Source of the DNA: Schinkia azotoformans LMG 9581
GTDB lineage: Bacteria > Bacillota > Bacilli > Bacillales > Bacillaceae_J
Assembly (NCBI RefSeq): GCF_000307855.1
Contig: NZ_AJLR01000041.1
Coordinates: 33,166-97,165, forward strand
Direction: 5' to 3'
Length of the DNA stretch: 64,000 nucleotides
Position 1 is the stretch's first letter, and each line of letters opens with the position of its first letter. The notes under the pieces are model-generated. The model saw only the letters and a list, made by a program, of their open reading frames with translations, did no database searches and was not told the origin of the DNA. The translations under genes were made by a program, and so were the position numbers. Below are positions 46,844 to 56,870 of the stretch, one piece after another.

Positions 46844-46908
46844 AAGGCTGTACGAATTGTCAGGCACGATGAGATGCCAAACTATTTCGTCAGCCTTTTA
46901 TTTTTTAA
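46841..46908. terminator. Long bidirectional terminator
   Basis: Outer stem aaaaggctg / cagcctttt, with further pairing inside (acgaa/ttcgt and ggca/tgcc), between the convergent esterase and DegV genes; A- and T-runs on opposite sides. Confidence 0.8.
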
Positions 46909-46918
46909 GTCAGAATAC

Positions 46919-47770
46919 TTAAGATTTAAACGAAATAACAATACCGCCTTCACCGGCATATGTTCCAATTAAGGGTCCAATTTCAGATAAAATTGTTTCC
47001 TTGAAATTATATTTTTCCTTAATTTCTTTCAGTAGACCCAAGGCTTTTTCTTCACTATTGCTGTGAGTCATTGTTAAAACCTTTTTCTCAAAATCCTTTC
47101 CGCATTCACCGATCTGTTCGATGAACCGGCGCAGCACTTTCTTGTCGCCACGAACTTTTTCACGAACCTCAATAAGGCCATCTTTGCTTACTTCAAGCAT
47201 AATTTTTATATTAAGGGCATTGGCAATAGCAGCTTTTGTTTTGCTAAGGCGTCCGCCTTTAACGACATTTTCCAGTGTCTCTAATAAAATTAACGTATTC
47301 ACTGAATCAATAGAGGACTGTGCATTAGCAATAACTTCATCGAAGCCAGCACCGCAGTTTATGAACTTCACAGCTTCTTCAATTAGCAGGATTTGTCCAC
47401 AGGAACCAGTTTTAGTATTGAGAACAGCAATTTTTCGGTTTGGCTGTTCTTCAAGAAGCATATCCATACCTACGACTGCGCTCTCATAAGTACCGCTTAA
47501 AGCCTTAGAAAGTGAAAAAACAATAATGGCCTTGTCTTCTGGTACTTCCTTATATGCCTCCAAAAAGTCATATGGAGCGGGACAGGAGGTTTTCGGAAGC
47601 TCTGCTGATTCCTTCATCATTCTGTAAAAGGTTTCATTATCTATATCAATTCCGGTTTTAAAGCTTTGGTCTCCAAAACTTACATTTAAAGGAACTACTT
47701 TGATGTCATACTGATTTATAAACGATAATGGCAAATCTGCTGCACCATCTGTGATGATTTTTATCGTCAT
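46919..47770 (-). CDS. DegV-family fatty-acid-binding protein
   Basis: 283-residue protein of the DegV (FakB-like) family, which binds a fatty acid and presents it to the FakA kinase. Visible features: IITDGAADLPLSFINQYDI at the N-terminus with the metal/ligand Asp, a TSCPAPYDFLEAYKE segment with the conserved Thr-Ser, and the C-terminal IGPLIGTYAGEGGIVI. No fakA gene is close by. The upstream -10/-35 region could not be assigned with certainty. Monocistronic. Confidence 0.9.
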   Translation of the reverse strand: MTIKIITDGAADLPLSFINQYDIKVVPLNVSFGDQSFKTGIDIDNETFYRMMKESAELPKTSCPAPYDFLEAYKEVPEDKAIIVFSLSKALSGTYESAVVGMDMLLEEQPNRKIAVLNTKTGSCGQILLIEEAVKFINCGAGFDEVIANAQSSIDSVNTLILLETLENVVKGGRLSKTKAAIANALNIKIMLEVSKDGLIEVREKVRGDKKVLRRFIEQIGECGKDFEKKVLTMTHSNSEEKALGLLKEIKEKYNFKETILSEIGPLIGTYAGEGGIVISFKS

Positions 47771-47835
47771 GATTCACACCTACTAACCTTTGAGATATAC
47801 CCTCTATTCTAACATCAGGATGGACTCTGCGATAT

Positions 47836-48705
47836 TTATTTTTTGTTTTTCCATAAAAATAGAAATAAACCTGCCATTAAAATAAGACCACCTATCCATT
47901 GTGAGACGGTTAATACTTCATCTAATATGAAATAGGCTAAAATGGAAGCACCAACCGGTTCAAATAGAATACTCATGGAAATAATAGAAGTGCTTAACCA
48001 TTTAATCGCCCAATTAAATAATGTATGGCCTAAAAGAGTTGGTACGATAGCCAATAATAGAAAAACGACCCAATCTTGTTTAGAATAAGAAAACAAAGAA
48101 TAACCAAGAATTAAATCATAAATAAGTAAAGTAATCGAGCTAATCAAGTAGACGACAAAAGTGTATGTAAATAATGAAAGTCGTTTACGTACTGTTTGGC
48201 CGAATAGGAAATAGGCTGTCACCATAACAGCTGCTATGATTGCAAGAAAATCACCCCATAATGCCATACCGCTAACCTTAAAGTCGCCCCAACTGATAAT
48301 AAAGCTTCCCATTATAGCTAGTATTCCGCTTAAAAAAGCCCCTAAACTAATTTTTTCTTTATAAAAGAAATAGGTACCGATAAAGGCGAAAATAGGCTGG
48401 AGGGTGACAAGGACAACTGAACTTGCAACAGATGTATAATTTAAAGATTCAAACCAAAAAATAAAATGAAACGCTAGGAATACTCCTGCGATTATAGAAT
48501 AGATCCAGTCCTTTTTTTCAATAAGACGGATTTCCCTCCAATACTTGGGCGTAAAAAAGGGCACCATCAAGAGGACTGTAAATAGTAACCGGTATGTTGC
48601 AATAATCGCAGCTGGTGCTGAAGAAAGTTTAACAAAAATGGCTGATGTGGATACAGCAACAGCCCCGATAAATAAGGCCAAATAGGGATTTATTTTTGGG
48701 TTCAA
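47836..48705 (-). CDS. EamA/DMT-superfamily transporter
   Basis: 289-residue drug/metabolite-superfamily permease with ten helices in two EamA repeats (about 5-135 and 150-285). The repeat ends FLSGILAIMGSFIISW and WIGGLILMAGLFLFL match each other, and AIIATYRLLFTVLLMVPFF is a common EamA pattern. Substrate unknown; amino-acid or metabolite efflux is usual in the family. ATG with a gaggag ribosome binding site on the minus strand. It is divergent from cshA. Confidence 0.88.
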   Translation of the reverse strand: MNPKINPYLALFIGAVAVSTSAIFVKLSSAPAAIIATYRLLFTVLLMVPFFTPKYWREIRLIEKKDWIYSIIAGVFLAFHFIFWFESLNYTSVASSVVLVTLQPIFAFIGTYFFYKEKISLGAFLSGILAIMGSFIISWGDFKVSGMALWGDFLAIIAAVMVTAYFLFGQTVRKRLSLFTYTFVVYLISSITLLIYDLILGYSLFSYSKQDWVVFLLLAIVPTLLGHTLFNWAIKWLSTSIISMSILFEPVGASILAYFILDEVLTVSQWIGGLILMAGLFLFLWKNKK

Positions 48706-48863
48706 GATAATCTCCTCTTTTTTTTAGATAATATTTCAATTCTATCATAGCGGTTATCTTATTTATATTTTGGAAGCATTCTTCATTTTGATTGCGAAGT
48801 CAGCTGGAATATGCTAAGATTAATAATTATGCCAAAAAGTAGAAATTAGGGAGTTTTGAATAC

Positions 48864-50369
48864 ATGACAATGTTTCATGAATTAGGAATAAGTGAAAAAA
48901 TTATGAAATCAATCCAGGCAATGGGCTTTGAAGAGGCTACACCAATTCAATCTGAAACCATTCCTGTATCATTACAAGGAAAAGATGTTATCGGACAAGC
49001 ACAGACTGGTACTGGAAAAACGGCTGCCTTTGGTATTCCGATGATTGAAAAAATCGACATTAAAAATACGTTTATTCAAGGGATCGTCGTTGCTCCAACC
49101 CGTGAATTAGCGATTCAAGTTGCTGAAGAGTTAAATAGAATTGGTCAATTCAAAGGTGTTAAAGCATTGCCAATCTATGGTGGTCAGGATATTAACCGCC
49201 AAATCCGTGCTTTAAAAAATAGACCGCAAATTATTGTTGGAACACCTGGTCGCTTAATGGACCATATGAACCGCAAAACCATTCGCCTGCAAAATATCCA
49301 AGTTGTGGTTTTGGATGAAGCAGATGAAATGTTAAACATGGGCTTTATTGAAGATATTGAGGCGATTCTTAAAGAAGTGCCGGAAGTACGTCAAACATTA
49401 TTGTTCTCTGCGACAATGCCGGAACCAATCCGTAAAATTGCTGAGAACTTTATGAATGATCCAGTACAGATCAAAGTTAAAGCGAAAGAGATGACCGTTC
49501 CCAATATTGAACAGTACTATATTGAAATGCAGGAGAAAAAGAAATTCGATGTATTAACACGTTTGTTGGACATGGAATCTCCTGAGTTGGCGATTGTTTT
49601 TGGACGTACAAAACGCCGTGTTGACGAATTAAGTGAAGCATTGAATACAAGAGGATATGCTGCTGAAGGAATCCATGGCGATTTAACACAAGCAAAACGA
49701 AGTTCAGTTCTTAAAAAGTTTAAAGCTGGCACAATTGAAGTTCTTGTAGCAACGGACGTAGCTGCACGTGGACTTGATATTTCAGGCGTAACACATGTAT
49801 ACAACTTTGATATCCCACAGGATCCGGAAAGTTATGTTCACCGTATTGGACGTACAGGACGTGCTGGGAAGACAGGTCTAGCTTATACGTTTGTAACGCC
49901 AAGAGAAATTGGCCAATTGAAAAATATTGAGCGAACAACAAAGAGAAGTATGGAACGCAAACCAGTTCCTTCCATGGATGATGCATTAGAAGGACAAAAG
50001 CAGATTACTGCAGAAAAGATATTATATACTATTCAGAATGAGAATTTTTCATTCTATAAACATATGGCAGAGGAATTGCTTGACGAGCATGATTCAGTTA
50101 CAGTAGTTGCTGCGGCTATTAAATTGTTAACGAAAGAACCGGATCAAACACCAGTTCAGTTAACAGCGGAAGCACCTGTTGTTGCGAAGGAACGAAAAGG
50201 GCGTGGTGGCGACAATCGTTCACGAGATAACCGCTCACGCGATAGCTATTCACGTGATAGCCGACGCCGTGAAGGTGGAGGTTCAAGAGGAAAAGGCGGC
50301 AACTTCGGGCGGAATAGCAGAGGGCGCAGTTCAAGCCCAAGCGCTAGCCGTAAAAAAACATTTAAATAA
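48864..50369 (+). CDS. cshA: DEAD-box RNA helicase CshA
   Basis: ATP-dependent RNA helicase of the CshA type, part of the RNA degradosome and needed for cold adaptation in Bacillus. 501 residues: Q motif [14 protein letters not shown], Walker [30 protein letters not shown], then [24 protein letters not shown] and [10 protein letters not shown]. The C-terminal tail from about 430 is low-complexity, made of RDNRSRD-like and [13 protein letters not shown] units rich in Arg, Gly and Ser, which aid RNA binding. ATG with agggag. Monocistronic with terminator. Confidence 0.94.
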   Translation: MTMFHELGISEKIMKSIQAMGFEEATPIQSETIPVSLQGKDVIGQAQTGTGKTAAFGIPMIEKIDIKNTFIQGIVVAPTRELAIQVAEELNRIGQFKGVKALPIYGGQDINRQIRALKNRPQIIVGTPGRLMDHMNRKTIRLQNIQVVVLDEADEMLNMGFIEDIEAILKEVPEVRQTLLFSATMPEPIRKIAENFMNDPVQIKVKAKEMTVPNIEQYYIEMQEKKKFDVLTRLLDMESPELAIVFGRTKRRVDELSEALNTRGYAAEGIHGDLTQAKRSSVLKKFKAGTIEVLVATDVAARGLDISGVTHVYNFDIPQDPESYVHRIGRTGRAGKTGLAYTFVTPREIGQLKNIERTTKRSMERKPVPSMDDALEGQKQITAEKILYTIQNENFSFYKHMAEELLDEHDSVTVVAAAIKLLTKEPDQTPVQLTAEAPVVAKERKGRGGDNRSRDNRSRDSYSRDSRRREGGGSRGKGGNFGRNSRGRSSSPSASRKKTFK

Positions 50370-50379
50370 TAATGAATAT

Positions 50380-50420
50380 AAAAAATGCTAACCAGTGGGG
50401 TTAGCATTTTTTCTCTTTTT
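50380..50420. terminator. Terminator between cshA and the ger operon
   Basis: Stem aaaatgctaac / gttagcatttt with a seven-base loop and T-rich sequence on the plus strand; A-rich on the other side, so usable in both directions. Confidence 0.88.
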
Positions 50421-50427
50421 TTATTTT

Positions 50428-50655
50428 TCACTTTTCTATTAATTTTCCTAGTGGCTTAAAAATCTGATCTATAAGTTGAGTTGGTCCGGGCAATTCAGGA
50501 ACAAACATCAGTAAGGTGGCAAGAATCCAGCCTAATAAAGACAACGAAATAAGGGCCGCCTTTTCTTTTTTATTATCCTTCTTAATTTTTGCCAATTGGA
50601 ACATTACAATACAAATTATTAAAAAGCTGTACCCTAATAAAGCGCCCCATTTCAC
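50428..50655 (-). CDS. Small two-helix protein, candidate germinant-receptor D subunit
   Basis: 75-residue membrane protein with two helices (about 5-20 and 34-53) separated by a Lys-rich loop (KIKKDNKKEK). Its start overlaps the gerC stop as ATGA, so it is the fourth gene of the germination operon. Short two-TM proteins in this position are known as D subunits of GerA-type receptors and modulate the germination rate; the match here rests on size, topology and position. It ends before the shared terminator with cshA. Confidence 0.7.
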   Translation of the reverse strand: MKWGALLGYSFLIICIVMFQLAKIKKDNKKEKAALISLSLLGWILATLLMFVPELPGPTQLIDQIFKPLGKLIEK

Positions 50656-51851
50656 TCTTCTACCACCTCTTCTTCAGGAATCAAGGAAGGTCGAGTGACC
50701 ATTCCCGGTCTACGGACAATGGCTCTTGTCTCAATTAAAACCTCCACCTGTGGAAATATTTCATCCCAATTTTCTTTATTTTTATTCCAAATATCAGGAT
50801 AAGAGCGGTGAAAGGCATCGGAAAAACCGAATATGTCGGCGTTCATTTCCTTCTGAACTATAGCTAACGCTGAGTATACTCTGTTGTGAATATCCTTTTC
50901 CAGCTTGTGCTCGAGCATTTCTATTGTTTTCTGATCGGTTATATCTAAAACGGTCCCGTTATTTATAATGTCGACTTCTGTAGTTGCTTTAAGTGTAATT
51001 TTCCACCTTCCATTTTCGATGCTTGGTATTAGTTTAGTATAGGAATGAAGCAATACCATTGAAATGTATCCATCAACTATTCTGGGTTTTACAGTTACAA
51101 CGGCTTGGCTTATTTCATTCCTAAGCCATAATACCCCTCTCGTTTGTGCTCCATCGATAGTTCCAACCATTTTCCCTTTTTTAAAAATAGCTGTTCCATT
51201 AATATAGGCAATGGTTTGGTTTTCCTCTGCTGGTGGTTGCGATTTTAAGACTTCGATCAAAGGCAAAGCAGATGCACCTGAATCACCTATAAACATCTGG
51301 GCTGCCTCCTTAATCGTGATCTCTATACCAGTCTTCAACATCGATAGCTCCCGTAATACCTCTGATAAATCCCGTTCCAATGGAGGAGTTAGTCTGAGTA
51401 CTTTTTTGGCTGGATCTTTACTGACATAAATATGAGAACGGTCGCGTAACTGAGGGTGGCGTAATATAAAATCTAATTTGGGGCGAATATCCTCTCTAGC
51501 CAATTTCTCGTTTATAATAAATACTTCGGCATGTCCCCAAAATAATTGCCTTGGAAACAGTTGCTGGAGTTTAGACATTGCATCGGCAATCGTTACACCC
51601 TCAGCAGAACGAACTACTACTGGCTGCCCACCGCCACCGCTGCCACTTTCCCCCATTTGTTGGCCTCCGCCACCGGCTTTTGGAGTGTATACTTGGACGG
51701 TTAACTCCAGTTTTTCATCACTTTTTTTATCTAAACCTGCAGCTACAATAATGGCAAGATCATTAACTTCCTTTCGACCCCAACAGCCTGAAAGAAAGAG
51801 AACAATGCATATACATAAAAAAAGGATTCCTTGTCGTTTTAAGAACAACAT
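50652..51851 (-). CDS. GerC-type spore germination lipoprotein (Ger(x)C family)
   Basis: C subunit of a GerA-family germinant receptor in the inner spore membrane. From ATG 51851, which has a strong aaaggagg site, the protein has 399 residues: a lipoprotein signal with lipobox LSGCW (Cys23), the hallmark RKEVNDLAIIVAAGLDK, and the three-domain Ger(x)C body (AEVFIINEKLA, LRHPQLRDRSHIYVSK). The frame extends eight codons upstream but into gerB. A Gly/Gln-rich insertion (about 60-75, GGGGQQMGESGSGGGGQ) is unusual but seen in some members. One base separates it from the gerB stop. Confidence 0.92.
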   Translation of the reverse strand: MLFLKRQGILFLCICIVLFLSGCWGRKEVNDLAIIVAAGLDKKSDEKLELTVQVYTPKAGGGGQQMGESGSGGGGQPVVVRSAEGVTIADAMSKLQQLFPRQLFWGHAEVFIINEKLAREDIRPKLDFILRHPQLRDRSHIYVSKDPAKKVLRLTPPLERDLSEVLRELSMLKTGIEITIKEAAQMFIGDSGASALPLIEVLKSQPPAEENQTIAYINGTAIFKKGKMVGTIDGAQTRGVLWLRNEISQAVVTVKPRIVDGYISMVLLHSYTKLIPSIENGRWKITLKATTEVDIINNGTVLDITDQKTIEMLEHKLEKDIHNRVYSALAIVQKEMNADIFGFSDAFHRSYPDIWNKNKENWDEIFPQVEVLIETRAIVRRPGMVTRPSLIPEEEVVEE

Positions 51852-51852
51852 A

Positions 51853-52953
51853 TTAGGCCTCCTTTTTTTGTTCAAGCTTTTTCCGCAGCCAAGCTATACA
51901 AAGTAATAACATCGGAATTAGTCCTTGTACAAATATAAAATAAAAGGGTGCCGTTGTGGACAAGAAGTTGGTCAATATCCACAAATTGGGGGCAGACCAC
52001 ATTGAAAATACGATTAAAAGAAAACCAACCGGAAATACAATTGGCTGATAGGTAGAAAGCTTCAACCATTGAGCAATGCTAATTACATTAATATAATAAA
52101 ATACTGATATTTTAATAAATGTTCCTGAAACCCATATAGCCATAACAATCGACTCAAGATGCTCAAGAAAATCTGCGATACTTACATAACGAACTGCTAC
52201 CATTACGGGATAGGCAAACACACCTGTAAGTTCTCCAAATAGCATATATGTTACTAAATTGGACGACATTAATACAAAAATAACACTTATTACTGAAGCC
52301 AATCCATATTTAAGGCCCTTTTTTCGATCCTTCAAAAAGGGTAGTAAAAACGCAATAAGAAAAAATTCACTAAACCAGCCTTGGGGAACGATGGATCCGA
52401 TTAAAGAAGGTGATATTCCGTTCTCCATAATTGGGAAAATATTTTTGATATCCAGATCCCTAATTAGTAAGACTAATACTATTATGAAAAGGAAGTACAC
52501 GACTGGCAAAATGACTTCGGAGGATCTGCCAATCACCTCAATCCCGCCGTAAACAGCAAAAGCACAAACTAATACCATACTTCCCATTATAATAACCATC
52601 GGTGTTTCAGATAGAAACGTTCCGGTTACAAACTCACTGTATTCCCGTATTATAATTCCGTTGATATGCAAATAAAACAATACATAAATCAGCCCAAGTA
52701 TTTTTCCAAAAAACGATCCGATAATATGTTCTGCATAATCAATAATACTTTCATTAGGATAGAGTTTATTTAAATTGAATGCTATAAAAATAACGGCCGA
52801 TCCACAAATACCTGCCCATAGTGGAGATATCCATAAATCCTGTTTTGCGTGCTTTACCGTAATCGCTGGCACTAACAGGACTGCAGTAGCAACGATTGTT
52901 GGACTCATCATCACAGCCATTTGGAAAGCTGAAATTTTTCCTCTTTCAATCAA
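51853..52953 (-). CDS. GerB-type spore germination permease (endospore germination family)
   Basis: B subunit of the germinant receptor, a ten-helix amino-acid-permease-like protein that probably holds the germinant-binding site. About 366 residues with IERGKISAFQMAVMMSPTI at the N-terminus and NGIIIREYSEFV around residue 80, both typical. The first codon is taken as TTG 52953, nine bases behind taggag; the frame opens at TTG 52962, which lies too close to that site. It is followed by gerC after one base. Confidence 0.92.
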   Translation of the reverse strand: MIERGKISAFQMAVMMSPTIVATAVLLVPAITVKHAKQDLWISPLWAGICGSAVIFIAFNLNKLYPNESIIDYAEHIIGSFFGKILGLIYVLFYLHINGIIIREYSEFVTGTFLSETPMVIIMGSMVLVCAFAVYGGIEVIGRSSEVILPVVYFLFIIVLVLLIRDLDIKNIFPIMENGISPSLIGSIVPQGWFSEFFLIAFLLPFLKDRKKGLKYGLASVISVIFVLMSSNLVTYMLFGELTGVFAYPVMVAVRYVSIADFLEHLESIVMAIWVSGTFIKISVFYYINVISIAQWLKLSTYQPIVFPVGFLLIVFSMWSAPNLWILTNFLSTTAPFYFIFVQGLIPMLLLCIAWLRKKLEQKKEA

Positions 52954-52965
52954 TGTTTTCAACTC

Positions 52966-54534
52966 CTAATCAGGATCCTTAAAAGGCGCTGGCTTTTGGC
53001 CGGGTGGCTGACGATACTTGTTGTATTCCCCTGTTAAGTGGGGGCGAGATCTCATTGACCACCAAGGTGCCCTTATCAATACATCCTTAAGTTCACGACC
53101 TTTTATTGGACCTAGAGGTGCTAAATATGGAACACCGAATGAACGAATAGAACAAAGATGGACAATGATTGAAATTATCCCAAGCATAATTCCGAGCAAA
53201 CCTAATGTTCCGGCCAATGTGATGATAGGAAATCTTAATAATCTGATGGCAATCGCGCTATTATAGCGCGGTATTGTAAAGGAGGCTATTCCTGTTACAG
53301 CCACGACCATTACCATTGGGGCAGAAACAAGCCCGGCAGATACTGCTGCTTGCCCAATTACAAGTGCGCCAACAATACTAACGGCTGAGCCGACTTGTTT
53401 TGGTAAGCGGATACCTGCTTCCCGAAGTGCTTCAAATGTTATTTCCATTAACAATACTTCGATGAGCGCCGGAAAGGGTACTTCCTCCCTTGATTTTGCG
53501 ATACTCAGCAGCAATGAAGTAGGAACCATCTCTTGATGAAATGTAAGAATTGCCACATAAATAGCGGGGAGCAATAAAGCAATTAACAAAAAGCTATAAC
53601 GCAACCAACGGATTAATGTGCTAACGAGAAAATGTTGATAATAATCCTCGGCGGATTGTAACAAAGAATAAAAAGTAATCGGGACGATTAGAGCGAAAGG
53701 AGTTCCGTCCACCAATATGGCGACACGACCCTCTAGAAGATTTGCAATCACAACATCAGGTCTTTCAGTATTTAAAACCTGAGGGAATGGTGAAAACGGA
53801 GAATCCTCGATAAACTCTTCAATATAGCCACTTTCAAGTACAGCATCAATATCTATCCGCTCTAGACGATTCCTAACTTCTTCAATTAAAGTAGAATCGG
53901 CAAGGTTATCAACATAGGTAATGATTACATTTGTTTTACTTTGAAGGCCAATTTTAAGAGATATCATCTTAAGACTAGGACTTTTAATCCTTCTTCTTAA
54001 TAATGAGGTATTTACTGTTAAAGTTTCGGTAAATCCGTCCCGTGGACCGCGTATAACGGACTCAGCCGTTGGCTCTTCAATTGATCTTTTCTCCCATTTT
54101 GCCAGTCCTACAGAAAAGCCTGTTGCCTGATAATCTATTAATATAACCGGGTTACCAGAAGATATTTGCTCTATGACTTCATTAACCGTGCCTATTTTTT
54201 GTATACTGGAAACTGGCAACTTTCGCTCAAGCAACTCATTTAAAGTAAGAGAATGTTTATCGGTCAGCTCCATGAGTGGAGAGAGTACGCTCTTATCAAT
54301 TTCTTCAATATTGGAAAGCCCGTCGATGTATATGAGCACGGCCTTTGTTTTACCATAAATCATAAAATGGCGAAATATCACATCTGAACAATTAGAATAG
54401 ATTGATTGTAATGATTGTAGATTATCATTTATATTCCTTGAGAGAGACTTTTTCATGGGTTCGGAACCGCTATGATTTTTCGATTGTTCTTGAGTTGAAG
54501 TCTTAAATATACTTTTAAAATTAGTAAAATCCAT
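52966..54534 (-). CDS. GerA-type spore germination protein
   Basis: A subunit of the germinant receptor. 522 residues: a cytoplasmic N-terminal domain of about 290 residues (FMIYGKTKAVLIYIDGLSN, VILIDYQATGFSVGLAKWEKR, RGPRDGFTETL with conserved Arg), five or six C-terminal helices with LVSTLIRWLRYSFLLIALLLP, then a Pro-rich cytoplasmic tail. ATG with gaggta. First gene of the minus-strand order gerA-gerB-gerC-D. Presence of this operon shows that the organism forms spores; the germinant cannot be predicted. Confidence 0.94.
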   Translation of the reverse strand: MDFTNFKSIFKTSTQEQSKNHSGSEPMKKSLSRNINDNLQSLQSIYSNCSDVIFRHFMIYGKTKAVLIYIDGLSNIEEIDKSVLSPLMELTDKHSLTLNELLERKLPVSSIQKIGTVNEVIEQISSGNPVILIDYQATGFSVGLAKWEKRSIEEPTAESVIRGPRDGFTETLTVNTSLLRRRIKSPSLKMISLKIGLQSKTNVIITYVDNLADSTLIEEVRNRLERIDIDAVLESGYIEEFIEDSPFSPFPQVLNTERPDVVIANLLEGRVAILVDGTPFALIVPITFYSLLQSAEDYYQHFLVSTLIRWLRYSFLLIALLLPAIYVAILTFHQEMVPTSLLLSIAKSREEVPFPALIEVLLMEITFEALREAGIRLPKQVGSAVSIVGALVIGQAAVSAGLVSAPMVMVVAVTGIASFTIPRYNSAIAIRLLRFPIITLAGTLGLLGIMLGIISIIVHLCSIRSFGVPYLAPLGPIKGRELKDVLIRAPWWSMRSRPHLTGEYNKYRQPPGQKPAPFKDPD

Positions 54535-54663
54535 ATTAAATACCTCATATTACTTGGTAATTGGTTATACTATCCAACCAGCGTTTCCAATTTCGGGAGA
54601 GGATATACATATAACGATAAATATTTGCCGAATTTTGTCGATAGCGATAATGTAGTCTAACTA

Positions 54664-54701
54664 ATATAAAAACCCCTTTCTCCTAAAACTGGAGAAAGGG
54701 G
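54664..54701 (-). terminator. Terminator of the 54.7-kb small membrane-protein gene
   Basis: Eleven-base stem cccctttctcc / ggagaaagggg with a seven-base loop, followed on the minus strand by a run of T. The ~130 bases from here to gerA must hold the gerA promoter; I found no convincing sporulation sigma-factor boxes in it. Confidence 0.85.
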
Positions 54702-54707
54702 ACAAAA

Positions 54708-54929
54708 TTAACCTTTTGAGTAATATGAATTTAAGTTTTTTACAGTTGTTATTATTATTAAAATAGGTACTAAGCCTCCAAGTATCACCCAAGTTAGACC
54801 TAATCCATGGGCACCGTTGATATACATGACGGCACCACTGCTAATTCCTAGACATGCGAGAAAGACAGCTGCCCAAACAATATATTTTTGACGCCGTTTC
54901 ATTTTGAGATAAACATCGATGTGAAACAT
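54708..54929 (-). CDS. Small two-helix membrane protein of unknown function
   Basis: 73-residue protein from ATG 54929, which has aaaggag at the right distance; the frame is open six codons further. Two helices (about 17-36 and 43-62) joined by a short INGAHGLG loop; the N-terminus is basic (KMKRRQK). No family recognised. It has its own terminator and stands just upstream of the germination operon on the same strand, but separate from it. Confidence 0.6.
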   Translation of the reverse strand: MFHIDVYLKMKRRQKYIVWAAVFLACLGISSGAVMYINGAHGLGLTWVILGGLVPILIIITTVKNLNSYYSKG

Positions 54930-55070
54930 AAATATCACTCCTTTCATCTCCTTACAGATATTGTAAAACTATTAAAGGATTATTGATGTGAGTTATTCTT
55001 GGTTTTTTACGGTAATTATGAAACTTTATTGAACAATAAAATGTCTATACATATAGGGGGTGCGAATTTT

Positions 55071-56807
55071 GTGAAGAAAAAAATCAATATCATTCATTTT
55101 ATATATATACTTGTCTTTCTTTTCGGTCTTTTACCTGTTGCGTCGATTTATTTACAGCCGCGGATTGAAATGGCTTCAATTGATAAGCAGCTTGAAGCAG
55201 GCAACGAACCGACAGCAAAGGATCAAATTAAATCCCTGCTTCAACAGAATATTTCCGATAAGAAAAAATGGGAGATCATTCAAAAGTATATGATTGATGG
55301 TGATTTAGCCCATCGTTTCGATGTTTATATTGGACCTTCCATCACAACTTGGCCAAATCCAGACAATCCAAATGTGTTTACGGCAGAAGAGGCTATTCCG
55401 TATTTAGAAGAATATATAGAGGATGGTCCGATTGATGGTTATATGCAGTCAGCTGCCAAGCAGTTGGCCATATACTACCAACAGCAGGGCAATTCTGAAA
55501 AGGCGGATCAAATTTTAGTAAAAGCATCAGTAAGGGCGATATCATTTTCAGAGGATTATTACGTGACAGAGATTTTTATAAAAAGGGTTCAATTAGCGTT
55601 GGAGACAAATAATTTTTCGAAAGCCGAGTCGATCATCGAGGAACTGAAAGAACAGGCAAAGCAGAATAACACAACAAATGCGGATCTTCAAACGATTATC
55701 CCGTTGCTTGAGATTGAAAAATTGCTACATGAAGGAAAATTCATTCAAGCCCATGAAAAGCTAAACCAAGATGTAGTTACGCTTAAGAAACAGTGGAACG
55801 AGGAAAACGAAAAGTACCGAGAAATGGCCGAACAGGCAGGCCAACAACCGCCTGAGGACCTGCAATTTGAAAACGGTGTATTTGCTAGTGAGTTACTATC
55901 GATCAAACATCAACTAGAACAAGCTATCAAACTGAGAAACACAAATTTAGCGTCAATTGAGGGGAGAATTACTAAATCAAACGGTATGCCTATGTCAGGT
56001 GTTGGTGTGTTTTTACGGGATGAAGCATCTGTCAATATGTCGGTGGGTCGTGATGAAAGGCATCAAACGTTGACAGACGAAAATGGCTTTTATCAGATGA
56101 CCGGTGTTATTCCGGGTAAGTATCAGATCCATCTTGGGTTAACACAGGCGCAGGTTGACGGTTGGGCTTGGGCAATGCCGAAAGATCAATGGATTGATAT
56201 AACGGGAGATAGAAAGATTACGTATAATATAAAGTTCAATCCTTTAATAGAAATCCATGAACCAGTTAATTATAAAGAAATTCGTTCAAAAGAAGTCCAT
56301 TTTAAATGGGAAAAGGTTAGCGATGCAGATTACTACGATTTAAATCTTTGTTTAGAGTTTGATAATGGGTCAACTTGCTCTTCCGTTGAAACAAATATTA
56401 AACAAAACGAATTTACTATTCCGTTCGAGGAGTTGTATGACAAAAAAACTGGCATAATGTTTTCAGGAGATGGCTCGCAAATTGAAACGGTAGAACCTGG
56501 GAGTTTATTAGGATTTGCAAATAGTAACGGGGAGTTTTCTTGGTATGTTAGGGCATATGATAAAGATGACTCAGTGATCACGCAAAGCAACGGTTATACT
56601 TTAAACAAGCGCTTATTAGATAAAGCACCGATATTCTACTTAAAAGAGCGCGAATTGACAAAGGCAGACCAATTGCTATTAGAACATAAAATACCGGAAG
56701 CATTTGAGCTATATAAGCAAACTGTAAAAGAGAACCCCAACGATACGCACAGCCAGCGTATGGTTACAAGATTAAGTGAATTTGTGAAAGATATTGAGGG
56801 TAAATAG
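55071..56807 (+). CDS. Membrane-anchored TPR-like protein with carboxypeptidase-regulatory-like domain
   Basis: 578-residue protein not assignable to a named function. An uncleaved signal anchor (about 5-25, IIHFIYILVFLFGLLPVASI) places the rest outside the cell. The region 90-250 is helical with TPR-like pairs (AAKQLAIYYQQQGNSEKADQIL; AESIIEELKEQAK). Residues about 290-365 form a beta-sandwich CarboxypepD_reg-like domain (SIEGRITKSNGMPMSGVGVF, DENGFYQMTGVIPGKYQI). A fibronectin-like part follows (about 385-500) and a last TPR-like helix pair ends the protein. GTG 55071 is taken because aggggg lies ten bases upstream; the frame is open back to 54999. Confidence 0.7.
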   Translation: MKKKINIIHFIYILVFLFGLLPVASIYLQPRIEMASIDKQLEAGNEPTAKDQIKSLLQQNISDKKKWEIIQKYMIDGDLAHRFDVYIGPSITTWPNPDNPNVFTAEEAIPYLEEYIEDGPIDGYMQSAAKQLAIYYQQQGNSEKADQILVKASVRAISFSEDYYVTEIFIKRVQLALETNNFSKAESIIEELKEQAKQNNTTNADLQTIIPLLEIEKLLHEGKFIQAHEKLNQDVVTLKKQWNEENEKYREMAEQAGQQPPEDLQFENGVFASELLSIKHQLEQAIKLRNTNLASIEGRITKSNGMPMSGVGVFLRDEASVNMSVGRDERHQTLTDENGFYQMTGVIPGKYQIHLGLTQAQVDGWAWAMPKDQWIDITGDRKITYNIKFNPLIEIHEPVNYKEIRSKEVHFKWEKVSDADYYDLNLCLEFDNGSTCSSVETNIKQNEFTIPFEELYDKKTGIMFSGDGSQIETVEPGSLLGFANSNGEFSWYVRAYDKDDSVITQSNGYTLNKRLLDKAPIFYLKERELTKADQLLLEHKIPEAFELYKQTVKENPNDTHSQRMVTRLSEFVKDIEGK

Positions 56808-56832
56808 GAAGTCTCACAAAAACGTAACAAAT

Positions 56833-56870
56833 AAAGCATCCTGTTAATAATAACGGGATGCTTTTCTTAA
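56833..56870 (+). terminator. Terminator, copy 1 of a near-identical pair flanking glnQHMP
   Basis: Stem aaagcatcctgtta / taacgggatgcttt followed by T residues. It matches the sequence at 60108-60145 in 36 of 38 positions. Beyond the T-run, a few more positions still resemble the rhomboid 3' end on the opposite strand (tggtgct after a shift). Confidence 0.85.
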
